Assembly: GCF_020524085.2 (NCBI RefSeq)
Contig: NZ_CP129016.1
Location: forward strand, 1,234,001-1,298,000
DNA: 64,000 nt
Direction of reading: 5' to 3'
Origin: Halobacillus litoralis
GTDB lineage: Bacteria > Bacillota > Bacilli > Bacillales > Halobacillaceae
Below the pieces are notes generated by a model. It was not told where the DNA came from and made no database searches. It saw nothing but the letters and a program-made list of their open reading frames with translations. The position numbers and the translations under genes were made by a program. Positions 46,620 through 55,673 of this stretch are shown piece by piece (position 1 is the stretch's first letter; each line of letters begins with the position of its first letter).

Positions 46620-48762
46620 TCATTCATTAATCAAGTTATGCTTTACAAGGACAGCCTTGATCATAGAGTAGGAATACCCTTCAGGCAGAGACTCTTTCAA
46701 GGGCTTCAATTTTTGATCCTCCATTTGATCATAGGCTTGCAAAATGTGACGTTCTTGTTCCTCATCAAACCATCGGTCCCAATCAATTTCATGCCCTTCT
46801 TCTCCTGCTCGGAAAATATGGTTCTCAATCGTTTGTTTGCCTATACCTCTTTCTTTTGCTATCTCTTTCACATCATTTCCCTGTTCCCAAAGCTCGTAAG
46901 AAATGATGTGACTGGGACGATCATCAAATGGATCTTTCTTTTGAACAGAAGGTTCGGTCGAGCGAGCCGGGGTGGATTTTGTCTCTGTCGCTTCGCCCCA
47001 CGGGCGAGTTTTCTCTAGGAACTGTTCTCCATACTTCTCGAACTTTTGCTCCCCGATCCCTTTGATGTTCATCATCTCTTCTTTGCTTTCCGGGAGATAG
47101 ATGCTCAAGTCCTTAAGGGTGGCATCAGAGAAGATGACGTAAGGGGGGAGGTTGCTTTCATCTGCAATCGACTTACGTAACTGTCGCAACTCTTCGAAGT
47201 ATTCTTCATTGTATTCTGTTTTCTGTTTCTTCGTTGTGGATTCAACAAGCATAAGGACAGGTTGATTTCCTTTGATGACAGAAACAGCTTCATTTGTCAG
47301 TTTTAGTGAAGGGTAACGTCCTTCGCCTGTTGATAGATAGCCTTCCGCCGTTAAAAACTGAATGAATCGAGTCAGTTCTTTTTCTGTATAATTCGGCATG
47401 ATGCCATAGGTCGATAACTGTTGGAAGCGGAACTGCTTCACTTTTTGGTCGGAAGAACCTTTGAGAACCTTTGCTGTCAGGCCTGCTCCGAACCTTTCGC
47501 CCATGCGTTTCACACAGGATAATACCATTTGCGCTTCTTTTGTCATATCCTGCTCTTCACCATCATGGGTGCAATTCGTACATTTACCACAAGGTTCGGA
47601 GTCTGTCGGATCATCAAAATAGTCGAGAATGTATTGCTGCAAACAGGAGTGGGTATGGCAATAGTTCACCATCGCCTGAAGTTTCGTGTACTCATCCTTT
47701 TTCTTTTCTTCATTGGGGGACTGATCGATCAAAAAACGCTGCAGGTTGATATCCTGGCTGGAGAAAAGCAATACACAATCCCCAGGCTCACCATCACGGC
47801 CGGCACGTCCTGCTTCCTGATAATAAGATTCAATATTCATCGGCATGGAATAGTGAATGACATACCGGACGTTTGATTTATCGATGCCCATCCCGAAAGC
47901 ATTGGTTGCAATCATTGTGGTCACCTCATCTTGAACGAAATCCATCTGTGCTTGCTTTCTTTGATGTTCTGTCATTCCTGCGTGATATTTTCCAGCGGCA
48001 AATCCTTTTTTTCGTTAAAAGGTAATGAAGCTGGTCAGCATCTTTTCGTGTGGCCGTATAGATGATACCGGATTCATTAGGAATTTGAGTCAAGTATTCG
48101 CTGATGAATTCACGTTTGTCACGGCCTTTGATAATACGGAAGGATAAGTTGTCCCTGGCGAATCCCGTATTGATTACATTCGTATCCTCGACATCGATTA
48201 ATTCTTTGATGTCTTTGATTACTTCCTGTGTTGCTGTAGCTGTGAGCGCCATAAGGACAGGAAGGTTTGCGACCTTTTTCAAAGTAGGGACAATGGATCG
48301 GTAGCTTGGGCGGAAGTCGTGTCCCCATTGGGAAATACAGTGCGCTTCATCAAAGGCAATCAATGAAAGGGAAATGCTGTTGATAGCAGCCAAAAAGTTA
48401 GGGGAGTCAAACCGCTCAGGAGCGACGTATACAAAGGAATAGCGGCCTTTTTCCATATCCCTAAGCCTTTGTTGCTGCTCTGTATGAGAAAGGGAACTGT
48501 TTATATATGTAGCAGCTACCCCATAAGAGTGGAGAGCATCCACTTGGTCTTTCATCAAAGAAATCAATGGAGATATGATGATTGCAGTTCCTTGCAAAGT
48601 GAGTCCGGGGATTTGATAGCAGAGGGATTTCCCGCCTCCTGTCGGCATGACAGCCAAAGTGTTTTTTTGATCTAAAACATGAGTAATGGCCTCTTTTTGA
48701 CCGGGGCGGAACGAGGAATAACCGTAGTATTGTTGGAGAATTTTCTCGGCCTGTTGAATCAT
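46620..48762 (-). pseudogene. recQ: ATP-dependent DNA helicase RecQ, frameshifted
   Basis: 3'-5' DNA helicase for recombination and replication repair; 713 residues once repaired. Motor part: RPGQKEAITHVL, Walker A MPTGGGKSLCYQIP, DEAH box in IAFDEAHCISQWGHDFRP, TATATQEV. After the break come NAFGMGIDKSNVRYVIHY, EAGRAGRDGEP, then the four-Cys zinc site (CHTHSC ... CGKCTNC), RQC winged helix, HRDC domain (LRQLRKSIADESNLPPYVIF) and an HTH-like tail. The frame breaks at seven A on the coding strand (plus-strand 48006-48012) after YLLTKK; removing one A gives GFAAGKYHAGMTEHQ. Start ATG 48762 (AAAGGATG upstream). Leads into kynU-kynB. Confidence 0.92.
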
Positions 48763-48809
48763 CGTGATCATCCTTTTATACATAATCTTCTTTCTTCCAC
48801 ATCTTATCA

Positions 48810-48825
48810 TGTTTCACGTGAAAAC
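48810..48825. promoter_or_regulatory. parS-like ParB/Spo0J site
   Basis: TGTTTCACGTGAAAAC matches the Bacillus parS consensus TGTTNCACGTGAAACA at 14 of 16 positions, including the full TTTCACGTGAAA core; only the last two bases differ. It lies between the recQ and quinone-oxidoreductase promoters. Confidence 0.6.
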
Positions 48826-48839
48826 TGTGGGGAAAACTA

Positions 48840-48856
48840 TAGAGGTCATACCTCTA
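48840..48856 (+). promoter_or_regulatory. 17-bp palindromic operator candidate
   Basis: TAGAGGT-CAT-ACCTCTA, perfect arms of seven, ends just before the ribosome site of the oxidoreductase gene. Likely bound by an unlinked repressor such as a HxlR- or MarR-type protein. Confidence 0.55.
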
Positions 48857-48874
48857 AAAAGGAGCTATTTTTAT

Positions 48875-49810
48875 ATGAAGGCAATTGTTATTGAGCAATA
48901 TGGAGATCGAGAGCAATTAAAAGAAAAAGACGTGGAGCGCCCGGTTCCAAATGAAAACCAGGTCATCGTGGAATTGCACGCTACATCCATCAACCCTATC
49001 GACTGGAAGCTTCGTGAAGGTTACTTGAAAGAGATGCTGGACTTTAAATTTCCTATCATTTTAGGGTGGGATGCTGCAGGAATCGTTGCGGAGGTTGGTT
49101 CCGCAGTAGATAACTTTAAGGTAGGCGATCGTGTTTTCGCTCGTCCGGATACAACGCGAAACGGAACGTATGCAGAGTACACAGCAGTGGATGAACATCT
49201 TTTAGCCCATCTTCCGGAGAATGTCTCTTTTGAAGAAGCGGCAGCGGTGCCACTGGCCGGTCTTACCGCTTGGCAATGCTTAGTGGATTTTGGTGACATT
49301 CAAGAGGGAGACCATGTACTCATCCACGCAGGATCAGGAGGCGTTGGCCACTATGCCATTCAAATTGCGAAGCAAAAAGGGGCATATGTAGCAGCGACAG
49401 CAAGCGGAAAGAATCAGGAGTGGGTAGAAAAACTGGGTGTCGATCGTTTTATTAATTATAAAGAAGAGGACTTCTCAGAAGTATTGAGTGATTACGATAT
49501 TGTCCTCGATACCCTCGGTGGAGAAATTCAGGAAAAAAGCTTTTCTGTCCTGAAAGAAGGAGGCCGTCTTCCATCCATTGTCCAGCCGCCTGATGAAGAC
49601 CTCGCTGCCAAACATGGAGTGAAAGCAGGATTTGTCTGGCTTGAGCCGAGCGGAGAGAAATTGTCCAAACTTGCTTCCATGATGGAAGAAGGAGATTTAG
49701 TATCCGTCATCGGACACCGCTTTGACCTTAGTGAGGAAGGTTTAAAAGAAGCCCATAGCGTAAGCGAAACCCACCATGCCAAAGGAAAAATCGTTATCAA
49801 CATTAAGTAG
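48875..49810 (+). CDS. Zinc-less NADPH:quinone oxidoreductase-like (MDR family)
   Basis: Cytosolic NADPH-dependent reductase of quinones or enals. 311 residues from ATG 48875 (AAAAAGGAGC upstream; the longer frame from 48764 crosses the parS-like site). N-terminal GroES-like domain (ATSINPIDWKLREGY, GWDAAGIVAEVGSAV, GDRVFARP), then a Rossmann fold with HAGSGGVGHYAIQIAKQKGA. The structural-zinc cysteines of alcohol dehydrogenases are absent. Resembles YogA and similar Bacillus proteins. Alone behind a palindromic operator; strong terminator after it. Confidence 0.87.
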   Translation: MKAIVIEQYGDREQLKEKDVERPVPNENQVIVELHATSINPIDWKLREGYLKEMLDFKFPIILGWDAAGIVAEVGSAVDNFKVGDRVFARPDTTRNGTYAEYTAVDEHLLAHLPENVSFEEAAAVPLAGLTAWQCLVDFGDIQEGDHVLIHAGSGGVGHYAIQIAKQKGAYVAATASGKNQEWVEKLGVDRFINYKEEDFSEVLSDYDIVLDTLGGEIQEKSFSVLKEGGRLPSIVQPPDEDLAAKHGVKAGFVWLEPSGEKLSKLASMMEEGDLVSVIGHRFDLSEEGLKEAHSVSETHHAKGKIVINIK

Positions 49811-49826
49811 GACCTCTCCCTTCGCA

Positions 49827-49872
49827 CCGGACCAGGTCATCCCCCAAACGGATGACCTGGTCCGGTTTTTTT
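49827..49872 (+). terminator. Terminator after the oxidoreductase gene
   Basis: Sixteen-bp perfect stem CCGGACCAGGTCATCC / GGATGACCTGGTCCGG, seven-base loop, run of seven T. Confidence 0.95.
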
Positions 49873-49907
49873 ATCCAAATATGAACTTCGCATAAGCTCC
49901 CTAATGT

Positions 49908-50160
49908 GGCAGATTCAGTTTGGAGACTCTTGTTGAGTGGATGGGGGCTGCAGGGAATAGCTCGCTTTCCGCGGGGCCCCACACGAAGTGGGGTCGTTCG
50001 ATGTTGGCACAGGACGTGCCGAACTTAATCGAACTTCCTCTATTCTTTTGAGCCTCCTCGGACTGCGTCCTGTGGGGTCTCACCAAGCACTTTTTTCCCG
50101 CAGGAGTCTCGCCATTCCCCTCCGCCCCTTTACCATATAATATTCTCCAAACCACTTCTG
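49908..50160 (+). repeat. Dispersed A-module repeat carrying an insertion (locus 4)
   Basis: Left part (TTCAGTTTGGAGACTCTTG, GCTCGCTTTCCGCGG) and right part (GAGCCTCCTCGGACTGCGTC, GCAGGAGTCTCGCCATTCC) match the A copy at 26988. Between them, about 49977-50052, is foreign sequence: a CCCCAC / GTGGGG hairpin, then GTTCGAT ... ATCGAAC enclosing GGCAC-AGGAC-GTGCC. Confidence 0.87.
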
Positions 50161-50243
50161 GAATAAGCTGCTTTCATTCACATGGTAATAAAAAAGGGAA
50201 TCAACTCCCAATGAAGCTATTATGTATGGGGAAGGATTATTAT

Positions 50244-50474
50244 AGAGCGTTTTATGCTTACAAACACCAGGATAGTGAAAGGCACCATCTCCCACGGTGA
50301 AGGGGTTCGTTTCTCTCCTTCTGAAAGGGGTGGTTGGGAAGCTGCGAGACTCCCGTGGGAGAAAGGAGCTCGGCACTCCCCCACAGGAAAGCGAGTAGCT
50401 TCCCAGCCACCCCTGGCGCTCATCACGATAACGAACCCCGAAACATCTCGAAACTGAGTCTTCCATAATCCTTC
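50244..50474 (+). repeat. Dispersed B-module repeat (locus 4)
   Basis: Starts AGAGCGTTTTATGCTTACAA; contains GTGGTTGGGAAGCTGCGAGA and CCACAGGAAAGCGAGTAGCT; ends ACATCTCGAAACTGAGTCTTCC-type signature. It is about 30 bp shorter inside than the copy at 27259. Loci A and B fill most of 49811-50596. Confidence 0.87.
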
Positions 50475-50528
50475 CAGTTACTTTAAGAACTCTCATAAGA
50501 AACGACAATTGTTGTGTAAATTTTCTTA

Positions 50529-50557
50529 CAATTTGTGAGTGAGTAGAGTAAACTAAG
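50529..50557 (+). promoter_or_regulatory. Putative promoter of the ATP-grasp cassette
   Basis: TTACAA and TAAACT separated by 17 bp (TTACAATTTGTGAG onward), about 40 bp before the GTG start. Moderate match to sigma-A. Confidence 0.5.
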
Positions 50558-50596
50558 GGTAAAGGATATGTAGTATGTAGAAATGGAGGAGATGTC

Positions 50597-52057
50597 GTGC
50601 TCACAAATTATCAAACGGGAGTTTATTTTGATGAAATGATGAAACAGGATGGTGCGCCAAAAAGGCATTACCAATGGTTTTATCAACTGGTCAATCAATT
50701 TACAGAACGAGATTTGATGAAAAAGCATGAAACAGCTCAGCTTAACTTTCTTAGACAAGGCATTACATTTACCGTGTATAACCACACGGGAGGCACAGAA
50801 AGAACGATGCCGTTCGACTTTGTTCCGATTATCATTCCGAGACAAGATTGGGAAGAGATTGAAAAAGGGATGAAGCAGCGGATGACCGCGCTCAATCATT
50901 TTTTGGAAGATATTTATCATGATCAGGAAATTATAGAAGCGGGAGTCATCCCGAGAGAGTTGATTGAGAACAATCCATATTACTACAACAAGCAAGTCAG
51001 TGGCATAGATATCCCTTTAAGGAACCATATATTCCTTGCCGGAGTAGATTTAATTAGAGATGAGAAGGGGCAGTACCGGGTATTGGAAGATAATTTGCGG
51101 AACCCTTCAGGGATGTCTTATGTGTTCCAAAATCGTTATGTCATGAGACAAGTCTATCCTGAATTGTTCTTCCAACATTCCATTGAAACATTGGAGCATC
51201 AGTTGTCAGAACTTCACCAGGCGGTAACAAGCCATTTACCGGCCAATGCGAATCCTACTAAAGCGGCGACCGCCGTTTTATTAACGCCGGGGATATACAA
51301 TTCTGCCTATTATGATCATGTCTTTCTTGCTCAACAGATGGGAATTGAACTGGTAGAAGGAAGAGATTTGATTGTCAAAGATGATGTTGTCTACATGAAG
51401 ACCATTAAAGGTTTGAAACGTGTCGATATCATTTATAGAAGAATCGACGATGATTTCCTTGATCCAGAAGCCTTCCGTCCTGACTCTGCTCTCGGAGTTT
51501 CAGGATTGCTCAGAGCTTATCAAAAAGGGAATGTATCGATACTTAACGGGATAGGTAATGGCGTTGCGGATGATAAAGCGATGTATGTTTATGTTCCTGA
51601 TATGATTCGCTTCTACCTCGGGGAAGATCCAATTATCCCGAACGTGGAAACTTATTTCCTCAGTGATCCTGAACGTCTGGATTATGTTCTGGACCACATC
51701 CATGAACTGGTTGTGAAAAATGTAGGGGCTTCAGGCGGGTATGACATGTTGATTGGTCCGCAGTCGGAAGAAAGTGAACGTGAAGAATTTAAGAAGAAAA
51801 TTATTGAAAATCCTCATCAGTATATCGCCCAACCGACCATTAAATTATCAAGGGCTCCTGCGTATCAGGAAGGTAGATTTTATCCATGTCATGTAGATTT
51901 GCGCGTGTTTGTCATGAATGGAGAAAAGACGAATGTACTTCATGGAGGGTTATCACGAGTAGCTCTCAAAGAAGGCTCTCTTGTTGTGAACTCCTCACAA
52001 GGTGGGGGAGGAAAAGATACTTGGATCTTGACAGAAAGTGGTGATCAACATGCTTAG
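50597..52057 (+). CDS. Circularly permuted ATP-grasp protein (DUF404/DUF407-type)
   Basis: Predicted ATP-dependent carboxylate-amine ligase of unknown substrate. 486 residues. Family blocks: YDEM-type start (GVYFDEMMKQDGAPKRHYQW), VPIIIPRQDWEEIEKGMKQR, LNHFLEDIYHDQEII, LRDEKGQYRVLEDNLRNPSG-like region (VLEDNLRNPSGMSYVFQNR), and late ATP-binding residues in VKNVGASGGYDMLIGPQ and HVDLRVFVM. Start GTG 50597 with GGAGGAGAT upstream. It overlaps the alpha-E gene by eight bases. In many bacteria this protein, an alpha-E protein and a transglutaminase travel together and are predicted to build or tag a peptide; no product is proven. Confidence 0.9.
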   Translation: MLTNYQTGVYFDEMMKQDGAPKRHYQWFYQLVNQFTERDLMKKHETAQLNFLRQGITFTVYNHTGGTERTMPFDFVPIIIPRQDWEEIEKGMKQRMTALNHFLEDIYHDQEIIEAGVIPRELIENNPYYYNKQVSGIDIPLRNHIFLAGVDLIRDEKGQYRVLEDNLRNPSGMSYVFQNRYVMRQVYPELFFQHSIETLEHQLSELHQAVTSHLPANANPTKAATAVLLTPGIYNSAYYDHVFLAQQMGIELVEGRDLIVKDDVVYMKTIKGLKRVDIIYRRIDDDFLDPEAFRPDSALGVSGLLRAYQKGNVSILNGIGNGVADDKAMYVYVPDMIRFYLGEDPIIPNVETYFLSDPERLDYVLDHIHELVVKNVGASGGYDMLIGPQSEESEREEFKKKIIENPHQYIAQPTIKLSRAPAYQEGRFYPCHVDLRVFVMNGEKTNVLHGGLSRVALKEGSLVVNSSQGGGGKDTWILTESGDQHA

Positions 52058-53012
52058 TCGTGTAGCAGATTCTCTATACTGGATGTCGCGCAACATAGAA
52101 CGATCCGAAAACAATGCAAGGGTACTCAGTGTACAGCTCATTCATATGTTGGAGGCACAAAATCAAGAGGCCTCAGATCGCGACTGGGAAGAGATTGTGG
52201 AAGTCTGTGCTTCCGCGAAAGATTATTACAGTCTGTATGATCGTTTAGACAGGGAAACATTGATCCAGTACTTGACCATCAGTCCATTTAACGTCAACTC
52301 TCTTATGAATTGTATGAATTATGCCCGAGAGAATGCTCGTTCAACAAGGGATATCCTTCCTGAAGAACTTTGGGAAGTTTTAAACGCATTTCATTTGGAC
52401 CAAAAAGAGTGGCAGGAGCTGCCGAATACGAGGCAGCATACCCAGGATTACCTGGATCGTGTAATTAAAACTTCCATGACATCACAAGGTGTTATTGAGT
52501 CCAGTATGAGCCGTGGCACTCCTTATACTTTTATTAAAGTAGGGAAATGGCTGGAGCGCGCTGAGAAAACGGCAAGAATATTGAATGTGACCTGTGAAAA
52601 AAACAGAAAAGAAGCCGATGTTCCGACGGACCACTACTATTACTGGCTGACAGCTCTGCAGTTTTTGAATGGTTATGATGCGTATATTAAAGAACATCCA
52701 CCTACAATGGAGTCGAAGCACGTCCTTAGTTTTTTAATTAAAGAAGGGACGTTCCCTCGGTCGATTCGTTATTGCATGGACCATGTCTTTGAAGCCGTCA
52801 ACAAGCTTGAAGATGGGAAAATCTCTCATTATTCCGAGGACCTTTTTCAAATGCTCGAGCTCATTCAAGATGAAATTACCAGGACAAACATAGAGGAAAT
52901 GGATATGAATGAGCTGATGTCATTTCTTGATCATTTCCAGGATCGGTGCATGACGCTCAGTCGAATGTTCTCACAAACCTATTATTTAATTGAACCCGTT
53001 CACGTCAAGTAA
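52050..53012 (+). CDS. Alpha-E domain protein (DUF403)
   Basis: 320 residues, all helical, no membrane segment. LSRVADSLYWMSRNIERSEN is the diagnostic alpha-E opening; FIKVGKWLERAEKTARIL is the later repeat of the same motif. The biochemical role is unknown; it always accompanies the permuted ATP-grasp protein. The start is ATG 52050, inside the end of the upstream gene (overlap 52050-52057), preceded by GGTGAT; the GTG at 52038 is less likely. Middle gene of a three-gene operon. Confidence 0.9.
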   Translation: MLSRVADSLYWMSRNIERSENNARVLSVQLIHMLEAQNQEASDRDWEEIVEVCASAKDYYSLYDRLDRETLIQYLTISPFNVNSLMNCMNYARENARSTRDILPEELWEVLNAFHLDQKEWQELPNTRQHTQDYLDRVIKTSMTSQGVIESSMSRGTPYTFIKVGKWLERAEKTARILNVTCEKNRKEADVPTDHYYYWLTALQFLNGYDAYIKEHPPTMESKHVLSFLIKEGTFPRSIRYCMDHVFEAVNKLEDGKISHYSEDLFQMLELIQDEITRTNIEEMDMNELMSFLDHFQDRCMTLSRMFSQTYYLIEPVHVK

Positions 53013-53035
53013 AGGCTATCCAGGAGGAATACACA

Positions 53036-53887
53036 GTGAAGTTCCAAATTGAGCATACGAACACCTTTTATTATGATAATTTTGTCGATCAGAGCATGAA
53101 TCATATCCGCTTGAAACCAAGGACGGATGAATGTCAGAGGCTATTGGCTTACCGGACTGAAATCACTCCAGGTTCGATGACGAAGGAACATATTGACCTC
53201 TGGGGAAACCATGTGGAAACATTCTTTATTCCCGAGAAGCATGAACACTTAACGTTGAAGACGACGTCAACGGTCAGTATCCAAAAAAGCCCATTCATCC
53301 GAATGATTGAATGTTCGGATGAGATGCAGACTATTTTTCATTCAGAGCTTTTTCGTCACCACTATCTGGCTTACTTGAACGAAACACCTTATACTTTCCT
53401 GTATAAAGAACAACACGAAGAGATTATCAATGAAGTCGGAGACGCAAAGGACCCTATACGCTTTTCTTTAAGGTTAATGGAGTATATCCACCAATTGATC
53501 AGATATGATACAACGACGACTCAGGTCAATACCAAGGCCTACGAATCATGGCCATTAAGGTCTGGGGTGTGCCAGGATTTTGCCCACATTATGATTGGTG
53601 TCTTAAGGGCCCAGGGTGTACCTGCCCGCTATGTGAGTGGTTACCTTTATGTTGGAGAAGATTCAGCGCTTGTGGGGGATGCAGCCACACATGCGTGGGT
53701 GGAAGTGATGGTGCCTGGAATCGGATGGATCGGTTTGGATCCTACCAACAATGTCGAAGCATTAGAACAGCACATTAGAATTGGTACAGGAAGAGATTAT
53801 GCTGATGTCAGCCCACTTCAAGGAGTATATCGAGGCGGCGGCCAGAACCTTGATGTGAAAGTCAGCGTGACACTTCTAGACCATTAA
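53036..53887 (+). CDS. Transglutaminase-like cysteine peptidase/ligase of the ATP-grasp cassette
   Basis: 283 residues. An N-terminal beta domain (bacterial transglutaminase N: MKFQIEHTNTFYYDNFVDQS) precedes the papain-like core, with Cys in RSGVCQDFAHI (about 179), His in ATHAWVEV and Asp in WIGLDPTNN, a complete triad. It has no signal peptide, so it acts in the cytosol. GTG start at 53036 with AGGAGGAA upstream, 23 bp after the alpha-E gene. Likely cleaves or cross-links the product of the partner ATP-grasp enzyme; the last statement is inference. Confidence 0.9.
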   Translation: MKFQIEHTNTFYYDNFVDQSMNHIRLKPRTDECQRLLAYRTEITPGSMTKEHIDLWGNHVETFFIPEKHEHLTLKTTSTVSIQKSPFIRMIECSDEMQTIFHSELFRHHYLAYLNETPYTFLYKEQHEEIINEVGDAKDPIRFSLRLMEYIHQLIRYDTTTTQVNTKAYESWPLRSGVCQDFAHIMIGVLRAQGVPARYVSGYLYVGEDSALVGDAATHAWVEVMVPGIGWIGLDPTNNVEALEQHIRIGTGRDYADVSPLQGVYRGGGQNLDVKVSVTLLDH

Positions 53888-53920
53888 AAAAATCCCTCTC
53901 CATAATGGAGAGGGATTTTC
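53886..53920. terminator. Bidirectional terminator, transglutaminase / brnQ
   Basis: AAAATCCCTCTCCA / TGGAGAGGGATTTT with a three-base loop, A and T runs both sides. Confidence 0.92.
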
Positions 53921-53925
53921 ATACG

Positions 53926-55245
53926 TCATCCGTTCTGGAAGCTTTCTTTATGACGTGGTTGTCCTTTGAAGTAATCGATCATTAATCCGATGATTCCACC
54001 AACAATCGCCGGGAAGACCCAACTTAGGTTCAGTTCAAACAATGGCAGTTGACTGATTAATGGTTCGATGGCTGATACATCTGCGCCAAAAGCTACGAGC
54101 CCATCGTAAACCCCAATGAACGCAGTCAATAGAATGGCTCCTCTGTACACATAAGGTGAGTGATTGAAGAGGGGGCTCATGAATGTTAGGGCGACCAGAA
54201 CGATGGTGATCGGATAGACGAACACAAGAACTGGAACAGAATAAGCGATGATTTGGTTTAATCCGATATTAGATATCGCCAAACTAATCAAAGTTACTAT
54301 GATAATGACATGGTGATAAGTCAGCCCAGGAACACGCTTTGAAAAGAATTGGCCACAAGCAACCGTTAGACCTATGCATGTTGTTAAACAGGCTAGTCCT
54401 ACAATGACACCAAGCAATAGTGTCCCTACATCCCCATACATGATTTGTGCAGCACCAGCAAGGATGGCACTTCCATTATCAAAGGAGCCTTCTGTAGCCA
54501 TTCTAGCTCCGATCCACCCAATGGCCACATAGACAGTGGTTAGTCCAATGGCTGTTACTAAACCTGCTTTCAATGTCCGGCGGGTTAATACTTTCGGATC
54601 GGTGACTCCGCGATCACGGAAGGAAGAAACAACGATAATACCGAAAGCTAGAGAAGCGATAGCATCCATGGTCAAATAACCTTCAATAAATCCAGTGAAG
54701 AAAGGTTGGGACTGATATTTCTCACCCGCTGGTTGGATCTGTCCATCCAGCATGAAAAAGCTTCCAATGACGAGGCCTAGAATAGCTAAAAACAATGTAG
54801 GGGTTAAGATTTGTCCCACACGATCCACTAGTTTAGATGGATTACGGCTGAGCCAATAAACAAGTACAAAGAATAAGACCGTAAAAATGAATAACGTCAA
54901 AGACTTACCGTTTGTAAAGGGAACGATGCCTGTTTCAAAGGCGACGTTTGCAGCCCTTGGAATGGCAAAGAAAGGTCCAATCACAAGATAAACCATCGCC
55001 GTAAATAATAATCCGAACATCGGGTGTACACGTCCAGCTAATTGTACAGCGCCGTTACGTACAAGCGATATAGCCGCTACCGTTATAATAGGTAATCCTA
55101 CACCAGTAATTACAAAACCGAAAATAGCCGGAAAATAGGATGTTCCTGATTCAATACCGAGGGAAACAGGATAGATCAAATTTCCAGCACCGAAAAACAA
55201 AGCGAACAACGTGAATCCGATAAAAATTGTGTCTCTTGCTTTCAT
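53926..55245 (-). CDS. brnQ: Branched-chain amino acid carrier BrnQ
   Basis: Na+- or H+-coupled importer of Leu/Ile/Val in the LIVCS family. 439 residues, twelve TM helices. LFALFFGAGNLIYPVSLGIE near the start and GPFFAIPRAANVAFETGIVP are the family hallmarks. Start ATG 55245 with GAGGAGGAGCC upstream. The leader of about 130 nt has a promoter, a CodY-like box and a hairpin with T run, so nutrient control is likely. Confidence 0.93.
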   Translation of the reverse strand: MKARDTIFIGFTLFALFFGAGNLIYPVSLGIESGTSYFPAIFGFVITGVGLPIITVAAISLVRNGAVQLAGRVHPMFGLLFTAMVYLVIGPFFAIPRAANVAFETGIVPFTNGKSLTLFIFTVLFFVLVYWLSRNPSKLVDRVGQILTPTLFLAILGLVIGSFFMLDGQIQPAGEKYQSQPFFTGFIEGYLTMDAIASLAFGIIVVSSFRDRGVTDPKVLTRRTLKAGLVTAIGLTTVYVAIGWIGARMATEGSFDNGSAILAGAAQIMYGDVGTLLLGVIVGLACLTTCIGLTVACGQFFSKRVPGLTYHHVIIIVTLISLAISNIGLNQIIAYSVPVLVFVYPITIVLVALTFMSPLFNHSPYVYRGAILLTAFIGVYDGLVAFGADVSAIEPLISQLPLFELNLSWVFPAIVGGIIGLMIDYFKGQPRHKESFQNG

Positions 55246-55285
55246 ACTGGCTCCTCCTCATAGATGTCTGTATATTTTGCGTAAA

Positions 55286-55316
55286 AAAAGCGCTCTTATC
55301 CAAAAGATGAGCGGCA
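55286..55316 (-). terminator. Attenuator-like hairpin in the brnQ leader
   Basis: On the minus strand GCCGCTCATC and GATAAGAGCGC pair imperfectly around TTTTG, followed by TTTTTTT. It lies between promoter and gene, so it would act as an attenuator; no T-box sequence is seen. Confidence 0.5.
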
Positions 55317-55379
55317 ATAATCAAGACTTCTGCATGATTTTCCTTATTAAAACGTGAATGAGATTAACGCACCGCCGTA

Positions 55380-55426
55380 ATACTATCAATGTCACACCTT
55401 TCTGTCAATTATTTTTTTAGAAAATT
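55380..55426 (-). promoter_or_regulatory. brnQ promoter with CodY-like box
   Basis: On the minus strand TTGACA (55408-55403) and TAGTAT (55385-55380) are 17 bp apart. Just upstream AATTTTCTAAAAAAA (55426-55412) matches the CodY consensus AATTTTCWGAAAATT at 12 of 15 positions. Confidence 0.65.
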
Positions 55427-55493
55427 TAAAAGGTTATGATTACCATACCATTTTTTGTGTGATTCCCTTACAAAATAAGGGTTTATTCAACAC

Positions 55494-55533
55494 ACCCACT
55501 CAACAAAAGTTTCGAAACTGAGTCTTTCACAAT
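55494..55533 (-). repeat. Remnant end of a dispersed A-module repeat
   Basis: CCACTCAACAAAAGTTTCGA then AACTGAGTCTTTC copies the end of the A module at 62443-62640 (CCACTCAACAACAGTCTCGA, AACTGAGTCTCC). No body of the repeat is left. The remainder of 55246-55673 holds the brnQ leader and the ribosome site of the next gene. Confidence 0.65.
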
Positions 55534-55673
55534 CGGAAACTATATTGGAAGAAGGTTTGATGTGAAAGGGAAGTTTTTACAGACAATTTAGTTTACAGAT
55601 GAGGGAGAGGCATATAGAATATGTCTATATTACTTGAGGTTCGTACATACACCTTACAGAAGGAGACTGTTTA

